15,804 nucleotides of DNA. Origin: Roseibacillus sp. Its GTDB lineage: Bacteria > Verrucomicrobiota > Verrucomicrobiia > Verrucomicrobiales > Akkermansiaceae. The DNA lies in assembly GCA_002729275.1 (NCBI GenBank), contig PBTP01000141.1:1-15804 (forward strand), written 5' to 3'. The translations under genes and the position numbers were made by a program. Under the pieces are notes generated by a model, which was not told where the DNA came from, searched no databases, and saw only the letters and a list, made by a program, of their open reading frames with translations. This document shows, one piece after another, positions 6,368-14,506 of the stretch; position 1 is the first letter of the stretch, and each line of letters opens with the position of its first letter.

Positions 6368-8155
6368 ATGCGTCACTTCCCTTTGCTTCTCTTTCTCTGC
6401 TCAATCCTTTCGGTTCAACCCTCCATGGCCCGACAACCCAACGTTGTCCTCGTCATCACTGACGACCAGGGATATGGCGACCTCGGATGCAATGGACACC
6501 CCTGGGTAAAAACTCCTCATCTGGATAAGCTGCACGCCGAAGCAGTCGCATTGGATGACTACCATGTCGCTCCTACCTGCTCACCTACCCGCTGTGGCCT
6601 GCTCACGGGACACTGGACCAACCGTACAGGGGTGTGGCACACCGTGAACGGCCGGTCCATGTTACGGGAAAATGAAATTACGCTTGGCCAGCTCCTCAAG
6701 GATAACGGTTACCATACCGGGATGTTCGGCAAATGGCATCTTGGGGATAACTTCCCCTACCGTCCAGAGGATCGGGGTTTCACGGAGGTCTATCGCCATG
6801 GAGGAGGAGGAGTGGGGCAAACCCCGGATCTCTGGAATAACAATTATTTTGATGGCCGCTACTGGCATAACGGCAAGATCGTCTCCGCCAGGGGATTCTG
6901 CAGTGACGTCTTCTTCGACTACGGCATTCAATTCATCCGGGACTCCGTCCGCGAGGAAAAGCCCTTCTTCGCCTACATCTCGACAAACGCCCCACACGGG
7001 CCCCTGCATTGTCCTCAGAAATACATGGATCTCTACCCGGGACGCAGCAAGGCAGAGCAAGCTTACTACGGGATGATCTCGAATATTGATGATAACGTCG
7101 GCCGGGCCCGGCGTGCTCTTGAAGAACTGAAAATAACCAACAACACCATCTTCATCTTCACCACCGATAACGGGACGACTCTCGGCAGAAACATATTTAA
7201 TGCCGGAATGAAGGGCTCCAAGGGAAGCGAGTATGATGGGGGGCACCGGGTTCCATTCCTCGTCCACTGGCCCGCTGGCAACCTCAACAAGAAACAATCC
7301 GTCAACACCCTCACATCCTTTGTCGATATTGTTCCGACTCTCCTTGATCTTTGTGGAGCCAGTAAGGTTCCCCCTGCCCTCAAATTTGATGGAACTTCGA
7401 TCAGCAAGCTACTCAAGGAAGGTGATCACAAGGGCTGGCCGGATCGATTTCTGATCACAGATTCGCAGCGGGTCAGGGATCCTATCAAGTGGCGAAAGTC
7501 GTCCGTGATGTCCGAGCAATGGCGACTGGTAAATGGCAATGAGCTCTATCACATCGATAATGACCCCGGCCAAAAAAAGGATCTTTCAGCGGACAACCCC
7601 GAGCAGGTCAAAAAGATGCGCGCCTTTTACAACAGCTGGTGGGCCGAACTGGAGCCAACCTTTTCCCAGACCACTGAAATATACCTGGGACACAAGGATC
7701 ATCCCCGCGTCTCCCTAACTTCCCACGACTGGATTCAGGAGCAGAATCCACCCTGGAACCAGGGTCATATCCGCAAGGGGTCAGGGGCGCAGGGGGGGAA
7801 ACACCGAGGCCACTGGGCAGTCAAGGTTGTCAAGGCAGGGAAATATTCCTTCGAGATGCGCCGCTGGCCCGAAGAAGCGGATATCCCGATCAATGCCGGC
7901 GTTCCCGCCCTCCCAAACGTTCCCGGTTCAAGCAAGGCTTTCAGCACCATCCCGGGAAAAGCCTTCGACTTTGAGAAGGCAACCCTCCGCATTGATGGCA
8001 ATGACCTTGCCTCCGCCCCCGTTGTAGATTCAGAGAGCCACGTCAAACTTACCGCAACCCTCACCGCTGGATCACACCGCCTGGCTCCTTTCTTCACTGC
8101 CTCCACCGGTGACGAACTGGGGGCATATTACCTCATCGTCGAGCCTGCGCCCTGA
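6368..8155 (+). CDS. Secreted S1-family sulfatase with C-terminal extension (sulfatase 2)
   Basis: This 595-residue arylsulfatase-type enzyme begins with a signal peptide ending near QPSMA (residue 21). Metal-site Asp32-Asp33 lie in ITDDQGYGD. The formylglycine motif is CSPTR at Cys71, followed by an unusual second Cys (CGLLTG). GKWHLGD, APHGPL and Asp267-Asn268 (TDNGTT) complete the active site. The catalytic domain ends around residue 450. The remaining 130-145 residues, from about GKHRGHWAVKV to the end, are beta-rich, contain AGKYSFEMRRWP and AGSHRLAPFF, and look like a beta-sandwich domain that may bind the substrate. ATG 6368 is chosen because it starts directly into the signal peptide. 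An upstream TTG at 6332 is in frame but would add twelve residues before it. The substrate is unknown. Confidence 0.95.
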   Translation: MRHFPLLLFLCSILSVQPSMARQPNVVLVITDDQGYGDLGCNGHPWVKTPHLDKLHAEAVALDDYHVAPTCSPTRCGLLTGHWTNRTGVWHTVNGRSMLRENEITLGQLLKDNGYHTGMFGKWHLGDNFPYRPEDRGFTEVYRHGGGGVGQTPDLWNNNYFDGRYWHNGKIVSARGFCSDVFFDYGIQFIRDSVREEKPFFAYISTNAPHGPLHCPQKYMDLYPGRSKAEQAYYGMISNIDDNVGRARRALEELKITNNTIFIFTTDNGTTLGRNIFNAGMKGSKGSEYDGGHRVPFLVHWPAGNLNKKQSVNTLTSFVDIVPTLLDLCGASKVPPALKFDGTSISKLLKEGDHKGWPDRFLITDSQRVRDPIKWRKSSVMSEQWRLVNGNELYHIDNDPGQKKDLSADNPEQVKKMRAFYNSWWAELEPTFSQTTEIYLGHKDHPRVSLTSHDWIQEQNPPWNQGHIRKGSGAQGGKHRGHWAVKVVKAGKYSFEMRRWPEEADIPINAGVPALPNVPGSSKAFSTIPGKAFDFEKATLRIDGNDLASAPVVDSESHVKLTATLTAGSHRLAPFFTASTGDELGAYYLIVEPAP

Positions 8156-8324
8156 GGTGGAATATCTACGTCGGGAAGAGGTGTTTGAGCTCATTCCCTC
8201 ACTTTGGCGAAATGACTCGGCATCTTCCTACGTATCCTGATATATCTAACTCTTTCTCCTTTCTACCAACCCGGAAAAGCGCGCTGCCCCTGCTACGCTC
8301 ATCCAAACAGGAACACTCCTCATT
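8156..8324 (+). other. Intergenic region before the unknown exported protein
   Basis: This 169-base gap lies between two plus-strand genes. It contains no gene and no clear terminator hairpin. AGGA at 8309-8312 is twelve bases before the ATG at 8325, too far for a strong ribosome site. An AT-richer patch near 8240-8270 could hold a promoter, but I cannot define one. Confidence 0.35.
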
Positions 8325-9734
8325 ATGACCACCCGTATTGTTCTCCCCGCCCCTGCTCTCGCCGTAGCAGTTACTGCTTTTCTCGGCCTTACAACAATCG
8401 GCCGATCCGCAGAAGAGGCTCCCAAGGTGAATCAGAAGCAGCTTCTTGAAGCTCTGAATCAGAAAAAAACTCAGGCTCTCGCTGAGGCTGAGGAGGCTCA
8501 GTTACTCATCTCGGGCTACGAAGAATTCCTCGAGGACCCAGAGCTCAATGCGGAGGAGCGGCCTGAAATCCGCAAAAGCCTCATCAAGGAGAGGTCGCGC
8601 TACAAACAGCATCGCTCGAGGGCTGGAAGAATTCAGGTGGCCCAGCAGGAACTTCGCCGACTTCCCCACGATCCCGCGGTCAACCTCCACACATTGAAAG
8701 AGGCCTATGCGGGGCTTGATTCCCTTGCCGCACGGGGAAAGGAAGCCTGGAATGAGGTGCTTGCAACCCGGGAAAAGTTTGTGGGAAATCTTGAGCGGGA
8801 ACACGAGCAGCACCTCAGAGACGCACAGGACGCGCTTCGCACGTTGAATGTAAAAGAGCAGGCAACCGAACTTCTGCTACACTCCGTCGACCCAAACTCG
8901 GGCAATACCTCTGACTCTGAATTTTTTGTGACCCTCAAACTCCCAGCTGTCAGGACGGCTGTGGAGCGGGGATTTCGGATTGCTGCCAACCCGAACGATA
9001 AGCAGCGGCAGGCTCAAACCACACTTTTAGCCCTGATCGCCTACTCCCAATATTTTTGGGATCACTACAGTGGGAAGCGTTCCCTTCTGGGTGAGGATGA
9101 ACTCCCCTCGGACCGCCATCGCAATATTTTTGGAGTGCCCGACGGCAAGGTCCTCACCAGCGACATGATCACACACAACAATAGCCACTTTTACTATCTC
9201 GCCCCAAAAGCACGCGAACGCTTCAACAAGACTCTGGAAAGGATCTGGGGCGAGGAGGCCCTGTCAGTTACGACGTGGAACCAGAAATATGATGAGCAGT
9301 TCGCGCACGCCTGCCGCGCTCTTGCCACGGTCAGCAACGACTACCTTGTTCCAAACCCAGAGGTTTTTACCATCATGGAGAAGGTTGAACTTCTTCTTAA
9401 TGAACTCGACCTCGTTCATAAGGCCATCAACCAGCTGGACTCCAACTATCGAGCCCAGATGGCCACAGCCAAGCAGTTTGGAGATGAAGCACGACTCTCC
9501 TCCGCGCATTACAATGCAGAGATCTGGAGCAAGGAAGCAGAACGCCTACTTGGAGGATTTGAACAGGGGCACGCCCTCCTGGCACAGCAATTGAGAGATT
9601 CCGGCGAGGAGGGGTGGATTCCAGACGCTCGCAGGATCTCTGAAAGCGCTCTTATTATCGGCAAAGCACAGAAACGCTTCTATTCTGTCCGCAAGGTCAA
9701 GAATGACCTCAAGGAGCTGCTTTCTGACCGTTAG
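8325..9734 (+). CDS. Exported helical protein of unknown function
   Basis: I do not recognise this 469-residue protein. It has a signal peptide (about residues 1-29, ending GRSA before EEAPK), so it should be periplasmic or secreted. Residues 35-180 are rich in Glu, Lys, Arg, Gln and Ala with heptad-like patterns, suggesting long helices or coiled coil. The second half (about 180-469) is also mostly helical and holds more aromatic residues, including SQYFWDHYSG and HNNSHFYYLAP, where several His and Tyr residues cluster. There is no lipobox, no later membrane segment and no Cys pattern. It stands alone, 169 bases after sulfatase 2 and 229 bases before the beta-propeller gene. It could be a structural or scaffold protein; no enzymatic motif is visible. 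Confidence 0.85.
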   Translation: MTTRIVLPAPALAVAVTAFLGLTTIGRSAEEAPKVNQKQLLEALNQKKTQALAEAEEAQLLISGYEEFLEDPELNAEERPEIRKSLIKERSRYKQHRSRAGRIQVAQQELRRLPHDPAVNLHTLKEAYAGLDSLAARGKEAWNEVLATREKFVGNLEREHEQHLRDAQDALRTLNVKEQATELLLHSVDPNSGNTSDSEFFVTLKLPAVRTAVERGFRIAANPNDKQRQAQTTLLALIAYSQYFWDHYSGKRSLLGEDELPSDRHRNIFGVPDGKVLTSDMITHNNSHFYYLAPKARERFNKTLERIWGEEALSVTTWNQKYDEQFAHACRALATVSNDYLVPNPEVFTIMEKVELLLNELDLVHKAINQLDSNYRAQMATAKQFGDEARLSSAHYNAEIWSKEAERLLGGFEQGHALLAQQLRDSGEEGWIPDARRISESALIIGKAQKRFYSVRKVKNDLKELLSDR

Positions 9735-9963
9735 TGTCTCCGATATGGCGGGAACTCTCGTCTCTGAGCGGCAATCCGGCTCACACCCTTCTGCTTGACG
9801 AGCGGAACGGCCTCCCGACTCCCAGCTCCGGGAACGAGGCCCCAGAGCGATGTGGTGGAGCAAAACCTGTGACAAAATATTGACCCCCTCACCAAAGCAG
9901 GCACTTTCCACCATGCCCTTTCGATACTCCCGAGTTACTTGGGCCTCAACTCATCCGCCTATC
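9735..9963 (+). other. Intergenic region before the beta-propeller gene
   Basis: This 229-base gap is the longest in the window. It holds a possible hairpin at 9809-9841 (listed separately). The beta-propeller frame is open upstream to ATG 9850, but that stretch encodes no signal peptide or conserved sequence, so I treat it as non-coding. No clear promoter is seen. Confidence 0.4.
9809..9841 (+). terminator. Possible hairpin after the unknown exported protein gene
   Basis: GGCCTC at 9809-9814 is complementary to GAGGCC at 9836-9841. Inner CCG and CGG can extend the stem with a small bulge. No T-run follows, so it is at best a weak or factor-dependent terminator, or an RNA structure that forms by chance. 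Confidence 0.25.
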
Positions 9964-11205
9964 ATGAACCCTCTTATATCCACTGTTCTTGCCACGACCT
10001 TGATGGCTTCTTCTGTCTATTCCGCAAGACCGGATTGGCTCCAGTGGAGAGGCCCAACACGGGATAGTAAGATTCACAAATCTGCCAAGGCTTGGCCCAG
10101 TAAACTGACTGAGGGCAACCTTAAGAAGAAATGGGCGGTCGATCTCGCGGAGGGCTACTCCTCCCCGGTTGTCGCAGGCAATCGGGTCATCACGGTAGAG
10201 ACGAAGTCCAAGAAGAACGAAATCGTTCGTGCCTTCGACCGTGACTCTGGAAAACAGCTCTGGGAAACATCCTGGGCAGGGTCCATGAAAGTTCCCTTTT
10301 TTGCTGCCAAGAACGGTAGCTGGGTCCGCAGTTCACCAGCGTCTGATGGCAAGCATATTTATGTTGGTGGGATGGTGGATGTCCTTGTCGCCCTTGATCT
10401 TACTTCCGGAAAAGAGAAGTGGCGCGCCGATTTTCCAAAGACTGAGAAGACCACAAAGCCGCAGTTCGGCTTTGCGTGTTCTCCCTTGCTCGACAAGGAC
10501 AGTATCTACGTTCAGATCGGGAGTGCTCTCCGCAAGATCCGCAAGGATAATGGAGAGACCATGTGGAAATCTCTCGCTGATGAGAGAGCAATGTTTGGCT
10601 CTGCATTTTCATCACCGGTTCGTGCCCGGATCGGAAAGCGCGACCAGATTGTGGTGCAAACCCGTATGGAACTCGCGGGAATCGCCCCGCATGATGGAAA
10701 AGTCATCTGGAAGACTCCGGTCAAAGCCTTCCGGGGAATGAACATCCTCACTCCTACCGTTATCGACGACAAGGTGTTCACCTCTACCTATGGTGGTGGC
10801 ACCTTCTGGTATGGAGTCGAAACCAAGGGGAACAAGCAGGACATCTCCTCCCTGTGGCAGCATAAGGTTGAAGGGTACATGTCCTCGCCAGTCGTCGTTG
10901 ATGGCCTGATTTACATGCATGGACGCGACAAGCGTTTTCACTGCATCGATCCGGTGAAAAAGGAAGTCCTCTGGTCCACCGGGGAGGTATTTGGTGATTA
11001 CTGGTCGATGGTAGCAAACGGAAATCAGATCCTCGCATTGGACAGCCGGGGATACCTTCTTCTCATCAACGCCAGCCCGGAAGGCTTCAAGCCCGCCGGC
11101 AAGATCGAGGTAAGCGGCCGAGCAACCTGGGCTCATCTCGTTGTGTGTGGGAATGAAGTTTATATCCGGGACCTCAAAGGCCTCACCGCCTACAGCTGGA
11201 AGTAA
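9964..11205 (+). CDS. Secreted PQQ-like beta-propeller protein
   Basis: This 413-residue protein has a signal peptide (about 1-20, ending SVYSA) followed by WLQWRGPTRD, the usual N-terminal motif of PVC PQQ-like proteins. About seven blades follow, each ending in a D-x-x-S/D-G-K-x-x-W type motif: RDSGKQLWE, LTSGKEKWR, KDNGETMWK, HDGKVIWK, and later degenerate copies such as PVKKEVLWS. It resembles BamB and the beta-propeller of quinoprotein dehydrogenases but lacks a visible lipobox, heme motif or obvious PQQ-enzyme catalytic signature. It is therefore probably a binding or scaffold protein in the periplasm. ATG 9964 is chosen because it opens directly on the signal peptide; the earlier in-frame ATG at 9850 would place 38 unlikely residues before it. 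It converges with the ExbD-like operon, only 19 bases separating the stops, with no evident terminator between. Confidence 0.9.
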   Translation: MNPLISTVLATTLMASSVYSARPDWLQWRGPTRDSKIHKSAKAWPSKLTEGNLKKKWAVDLAEGYSSPVVAGNRVITVETKSKKNEIVRAFDRDSGKQLWETSWAGSMKVPFFAAKNGSWVRSSPASDGKHIYVGGMVDVLVALDLTSGKEKWRADFPKTEKTTKPQFGFACSPLLDKDSIYVQIGSALRKIRKDNGETMWKSLADERAMFGSAFSSPVRARIGKRDQIVVQTRMELAGIAPHDGKVIWKTPVKAFRGMNILTPTVIDDKVFTSTYGGGTFWYGVETKGNKQDISSLWQHKVEGYMSSPVVVDGLIYMHGRDKRFHCIDPVKKEVLWSTGEVFGDYWSMVANGNQILALDSRGYLLLINASPEGFKPAGKIEVSGRATWAHLVVCGNEVYIRDLKGLTAYSWK

Positions 11206-11224
11206 TCAGTAGAACCAGGCCCGT

Positions 11225-12316
11225 TCAGTCGAGAATATCCTCCGTCGGCTTTTTCTTCGGCAGGGGCTTCTTCCCAGGCTTCTGGGCCGGCGGCTTCCAG
11301 TCAGGATGAGGGGTAGCCCGGATCTTCCGTTCTCCGAGGTTCAGGGTCTGGCGTACAGCATCATCCGCGAAGATCCAGCCGACCGGAATCCGCTTGTCCT
11401 CAGCGATTCTCCGAACACTGATATAGTGCTCGAATGAATCTCTGGTCACAAAAAACCGGAGATAGTCTCGGTCGAATGATGCCGCAACCATCACCTTGTT
11501 GCCAGCGGATCTCGGTTTTGCAAGATCCTCAAGATCTTCCCCCTTCCCATCCCTTGGGTAACAGAAAACCTGTAGATGCCCGTTCTCGTGCAGCTTGAAT
11601 TCATACCGGAAAAGGGGGTGGCTTTCCGTTAATTTATCCAGAAGTGGTATAATTTTGTTTCTCTCATAGCGACTCTTGTATTTGGGGTCGCGGGATAGCA
11701 GATCCTTCCTGGGTATTACCTTGGCTGCGATGGCGTCGAGGATTCCCTCGCGGTCGAAATGAATCAATTTTCCACCGCGAATGATCATACGGATCTCTTT
11801 CGCTTCCTCTTCAGGAATACGGGGGTTAGGAAGGCGAACCAGTTTAGGCTTCCTGCTTCTGAGACTTTCCTCTTCCTCCTCTGCCTTACTTCTCAACTGT
11901 GCCAGTTTGCCACCCTCGGATACCAGCTTCTGTTTTAGCTCCTCAACCTCCTGCTCAATGATTGCCAACTCAAGATCCAGCTTCTTGAAACGAGCTTCGC
12001 TGTTTCTGAACTCTTTCCGATCCGCGATCAAGGCCCGCAAATTCCCTCGTGCCTTCTCCACATCCTCAGGGGTCACCATCTCGGGCTCTTTCAGCTGATC
12101 GAGGCGCTCCATTACGATTTTCTCCTTCGCCTCCAGCTCAGACATCATCGCAACGGTCACTTCCGGGAGGTTGGCTCGAATCCGCTTGGCCGCACTCGAG
12201 ACGTTCACCTGAGTGACAATCAAAACAACGATAAGAACCCCTACCACATTCGTCATAGTATCGAGAAGAGAGTCCAGGCTCCCCATCGTATCATCTCTTT
12301 TTCTACGTCGTGCCAT
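11225..12316 (-). CDS. ExbD/TolR-like coiled-coil protein, Asp-bearing subunit
   Basis: This 363-residue protein is the third gene of the motor-like operon. A short basic cytoplasmic N-terminus (MARRRKRDD) leads into one membrane segment at about 15-37, containing LLDTMTNVVGVLIVVLIV. Asp19 lies at the position of the proton-carrying Asp of ExbD and TolR. A highly charged coiled coil follows at about 58-155. The C-terminal region, about 160-340, should be periplasmic. It includes IRMIIRGGKLIHFD and, later, YLRFFVTRDSFEHYISVRRIAED, resembling the ExbD-like periplasmic domain of PVC proteins. The tail is rich in Lys and Pro (KPGKKPLPKKKP) and may bind an anionic partner such as cell wall or envelope polymer; that is inference. 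It starts 7 bases after the preceding gene, so translation is probably coupled. Its 3' end faces the beta-propeller gene. Confidence 0.85.
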   Translation of the reverse strand: MARRRKRDDTMGSLDSLLDTMTNVVGVLIVVLIVTQVNVSSAAKRIRANLPEVTVAMMSELEAKEKIVMERLDQLKEPEMVTPEDVEKARGNLRALIADRKEFRNSEARFKKLDLELAIIEQEVEELKQKLVSEGGKLAQLRSKAEEEEESLRSRKPKLVRLPNPRIPEEEAKEIRMIIRGGKLIHFDREGILDAIAAKVIPRKDLLSRDPKYKSRYERNKIIPLLDKLTESHPLFRYEFKLHENGHLQVFCYPRDGKGEDLEDLAKPRSAGNKVMVAASFDRDYLRFFVTRDSFEHYISVRRIAEDKRIPVGWIFADDAVRQTLNLGERKIRATPHPDWKPPAQKPGKKPLPKKKPTEDILD

Positions 12317-12323
12317 GGCCTTG

Positions 12324-13124
12324 TCAGCGCCGTTTACTGAAGAATTCTTTGAGGTCCAGATCTCCTCCGCCGACCAGAGGAACCTTACTTGTCACCGCAC
12401 CAACTCCCCGCGCGAAATCACGAGCCGCATAGAAACTGGACCGCGCATCATCCCTTACAAGAAATACGATGATACGGTTTTCCCTGGATGCCACATACTC
12501 CACCGCCTGCCGGAACTTTGCATTCTTTGATATCTCCTTACGAGCTACCTCTACTCGCTGGGAAGGACTGTGAATGATCACTCCCTCCTTACGCGCTTCC
12601 ACAAAAACAGGAGTAACCTTCCGGAAATAGTTGGAGTTCGAAAGAATCCTCAGGGGAAGACCCCTCCCAGCCTGCTTGGCAAGCTCTCCCAGTTTTTCCT
12701 TCCCTTTAACCAACCCCTCCTCAACCTTTTTAGTAGCGTCCCGGATTTTTTCCTGTTCCGCCTTCGCCTCGTCAACTTGACGGACAAGCGGAGGAACCTT
12801 TGACCCTTCCTTCCGCAGAGTCTCGATCTCTGCCGAGACCTTCTCAATCTGCTCCTTGAGCTCGGCCAGACCCACGGCATCAGCATTCGTCCGCTGAAGC
12901 TCCTGCTCCTTCAGCTCGATCTCAGCCTCCCGCTCTACAATTTCTTCCTGCAGTGCAACATAGTCTTCAGCCCGGGCGACCGCTTCGTCTTTCCGACCCT
13001 GAAGAACCTCTGACACACTTAGAGCGACAATCAGAATCGTGAGAGAGCCAATCAGGCACGCAAGGATGCTGAGGAATGGAAATAACGAGATCTCGGGTCC
13101 CGCAGATGTTCGCCCCCTGGCCAT
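12324..13124 (-). CDS. ExbD/TolR-like coiled-coil protein, Ser-variant subunit
   Basis: This 266-residue protein is the middle gene of the operon. Its N-terminus, GPEISLFPFLSILACLIGSL, aligns by eye with the ExbD start that ends in TPFIDVMLVLL. The ExbD proton-carrying Asp is replaced by Ser19 here. One membrane segment runs from about 17 to 36. A coiled coil of about 100 residues follows (about 45-150), rich in Glu, Lys and Ala. The C-terminal domain, about 150-255, contains VTPVFVEARKEGVIIH and VFLVRDDARSSFYAARDFARG, which match the ExbD-like periplasmic domain found in planctomycete and verrucomicrobial proteins. It follows the channel gene by 47 bases and precedes the second ExbD-like gene by 7. 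It probably pairs with that protein to form a heteromeric rod, which is inference from gene order and matching architecture. Confidence 0.85.
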   Translation of the reverse strand: MARGRTSAGPEISLFPFLSILACLIGSLTILIVALSVSEVLQGRKDEAVARAEDYVALQEEIVEREAEIELKEQELQRTNADAVGLAELKEQIEKVSAEIETLRKEGSKVPPLVRQVDEAKAEQEKIRDATKKVEEGLVKGKEKLGELAKQAGRGLPLRILSNSNYFRKVTPVFVEARKEGVIIHSPSQRVEVARKEISKNAKFRQAVEYVASRENRIIVFLVRDDARSSFYAARDFARGVGAVTSKVPLVGGGDLDLKEFFSKRR

Positions 13125-13171
13125 TGTCTGATATTAATTTTGCGATTTCTCCGGCTTTTCGACCACTACAC

Positions 13172-14506
13172 TCAGAACCACTTCCTTTTTTTCTCAATCT
13201 TGACCTGCTTTCCGTCCAGTTCCCGAAGCACCTTGTTAAGCTCTTTCATTCCCTCCGCAAGCACTTGGAATGAGGCCCTCACCCTCTCCGATGTCGTCTC
13301 GAGAGTGTGCTTGGACTGAACCTCCAGGCTTTCCGCCATTGCCCCAACCTTCTCCTCAATCACGGATCGTTGCGAAACGATCGCAGCCGTGGTCTGCTCG
13401 ACCAGTTGGAGCTGTTTCGCCTGTCCCTCGGCCATCCCCTCTCCAACCTCCCTTAACTGCTGTAGAAGGTCTTGCTGGCTCTCCGCAAGAACCGGGGCAA
13501 GGGCATTCGCAAGAGATCGGGTATTATCGGCAATATCTGAAACACCACCGGCATCACTGAGCCTCTTAAGAAGATTTTCAAGGCAGTAACTGTCCACCGA
13601 GGCCAGGAGGTCCTCCTCCGCCTTCTGCATTCCACTGGCGGGAAAACTTAAGAGAATGCTCATGCAGAGAGCAACCAGAGTTGTATCAAAAGCAACTCCA
13701 AGCCCGACCGTTACCTCTGTCAACTGATCCATGAGCGAAGCCATCTCCTGAGTCCCCGACATACCTCCTGCCAATCCTGCAATAGCGGTCGAAATGCCAA
13801 GCACTGTCCCGATAAAACCCATGATCGGAATGGCCCAGAGAAACACTTTCACAAGGGTGTAGCTGCCACTGATCTTTCCCGCATCAATTTCGGACTGCAT
13901 CTCCATCATGCTCGCTACCTCAGGGTTACTCTCACGGGCCTTAAAGTGCTCAAGACCCCTCCGAATCCGTCGAAGCATATAACTGTCCCCTAGCTTGGCT
14001 GGCAAAGTGGCCTGATAGCTAAGGAAGTTGTCGACATTCTGCGGAGTAATCGCATCCGCGATGGAAACAGGGAGAACGTCCATGATCAGCGCACGCCGCT
14101 CCACCTTCAGCCGCCGGTATTTCAAGATCATGATTCCGGCTGCCCATCCGAGGAAGAGAACCAGGACGAAAGGCACCCATCCGCGATCAAGAAAGAGAGC
14201 GCCAAAGTAAGCATCCTTGAAAGGAAGCATCATGAGCAGAAAGCCTGTGCCGATTGCAGCCCCGATGGCAAAGCCTGTCCACAGTTCACGGTTCCCGGCA
14301 CTTCCCCAGTTCTGTCCCCCCGGGCTACCCTCTGCAGCAGGGACCTGCTGTTGGGAAACCGCACCCGGAGCGGCCAGGGATCCGAGAGCGGGAACGGTAC
14401 AGTTTGTTCCACAGAAGGGGCACTTCACCTGGGTCTCTGAGGCGAATTGCTGGGCCAGAAGAGCCTGATTACAAGAGGGACAGGAGAATCTCACACCCCA
14501 GTTCAT
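13172..14506 (-). CDS. Zinc-ribbon MotA/TolQ/ExbB-like channel protein with coiled-coil tail
   Basis: This 444-residue protein is the first gene of the operon. Cys9-x-x-Cys12 and Cys29-x-x-Cys32 form an N-terminal zinc ribbon, then a Pro/Gly/Gln-rich linker runs to residue 74. Four membrane segments are predicted: about 76-95, 109-128, 218-242 and 265-288. The last two carry the family core, with GFIGTVLGI (230-238) and VTVGLGVAFDTTLVAL (265-280), including Thr275-Thr276 near where ExbB and MotA channels have conserved Thr. Four segments place both ends in the cytoplasm, as in MotA. Residues 290-444 form a helical coiled-coil tail. It should form a pentameric ring driven by proton or sodium flow. 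ATG 14506 is chosen because it starts just before the zinc ribbon; the frame stays open to 14689 but has no conserved sequence there. No clear ribosome site is seen. Confidence 0.88.
   Translation of the reverse strand: MNWGVRFSCPSCNQALLAQQFASETQVKCPFCGTNCTVPALGSLAAPGAVSQQQVPAAEGSPGGQNWGSAGNRELWTGFAIGAAIGTGFLLMMLPFKDAYFGALFLDRGWVPFVLVLFLGWAAGIMILKYRRLKVERRALIMDVLPVSIADAITPQNVDNFLSYQATLPAKLGDSYMLRRIRRGLEHFKARESNPEVASMMEMQSEIDAGKISGSYTLVKVFLWAIPIMGFIGTVLGISTAIAGLAGGMSGTQEMASLMDQLTEVTVGLGVAFDTTLVALCMSILLSFPASGMQKAEEDLLASVDSYCLENLLKRLSDAGGVSDIADNTRSLANALAPVLAESQQDLLQQLREVGEGMAEGQAKQLQLVEQTTAAIVSQRSVIEEKVGAMAESLEVQSKHTLETTSERVRASFQVLAEGMKELNKVLRELDGKQVKIEKKRKWF

Noticed and set aside
6662..7297. 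A 211-residue minus-strand frame inside sulfatase 2
   Set aside because: It lies wholly antisense to a sulfatase core with intact motifs and has no family features.
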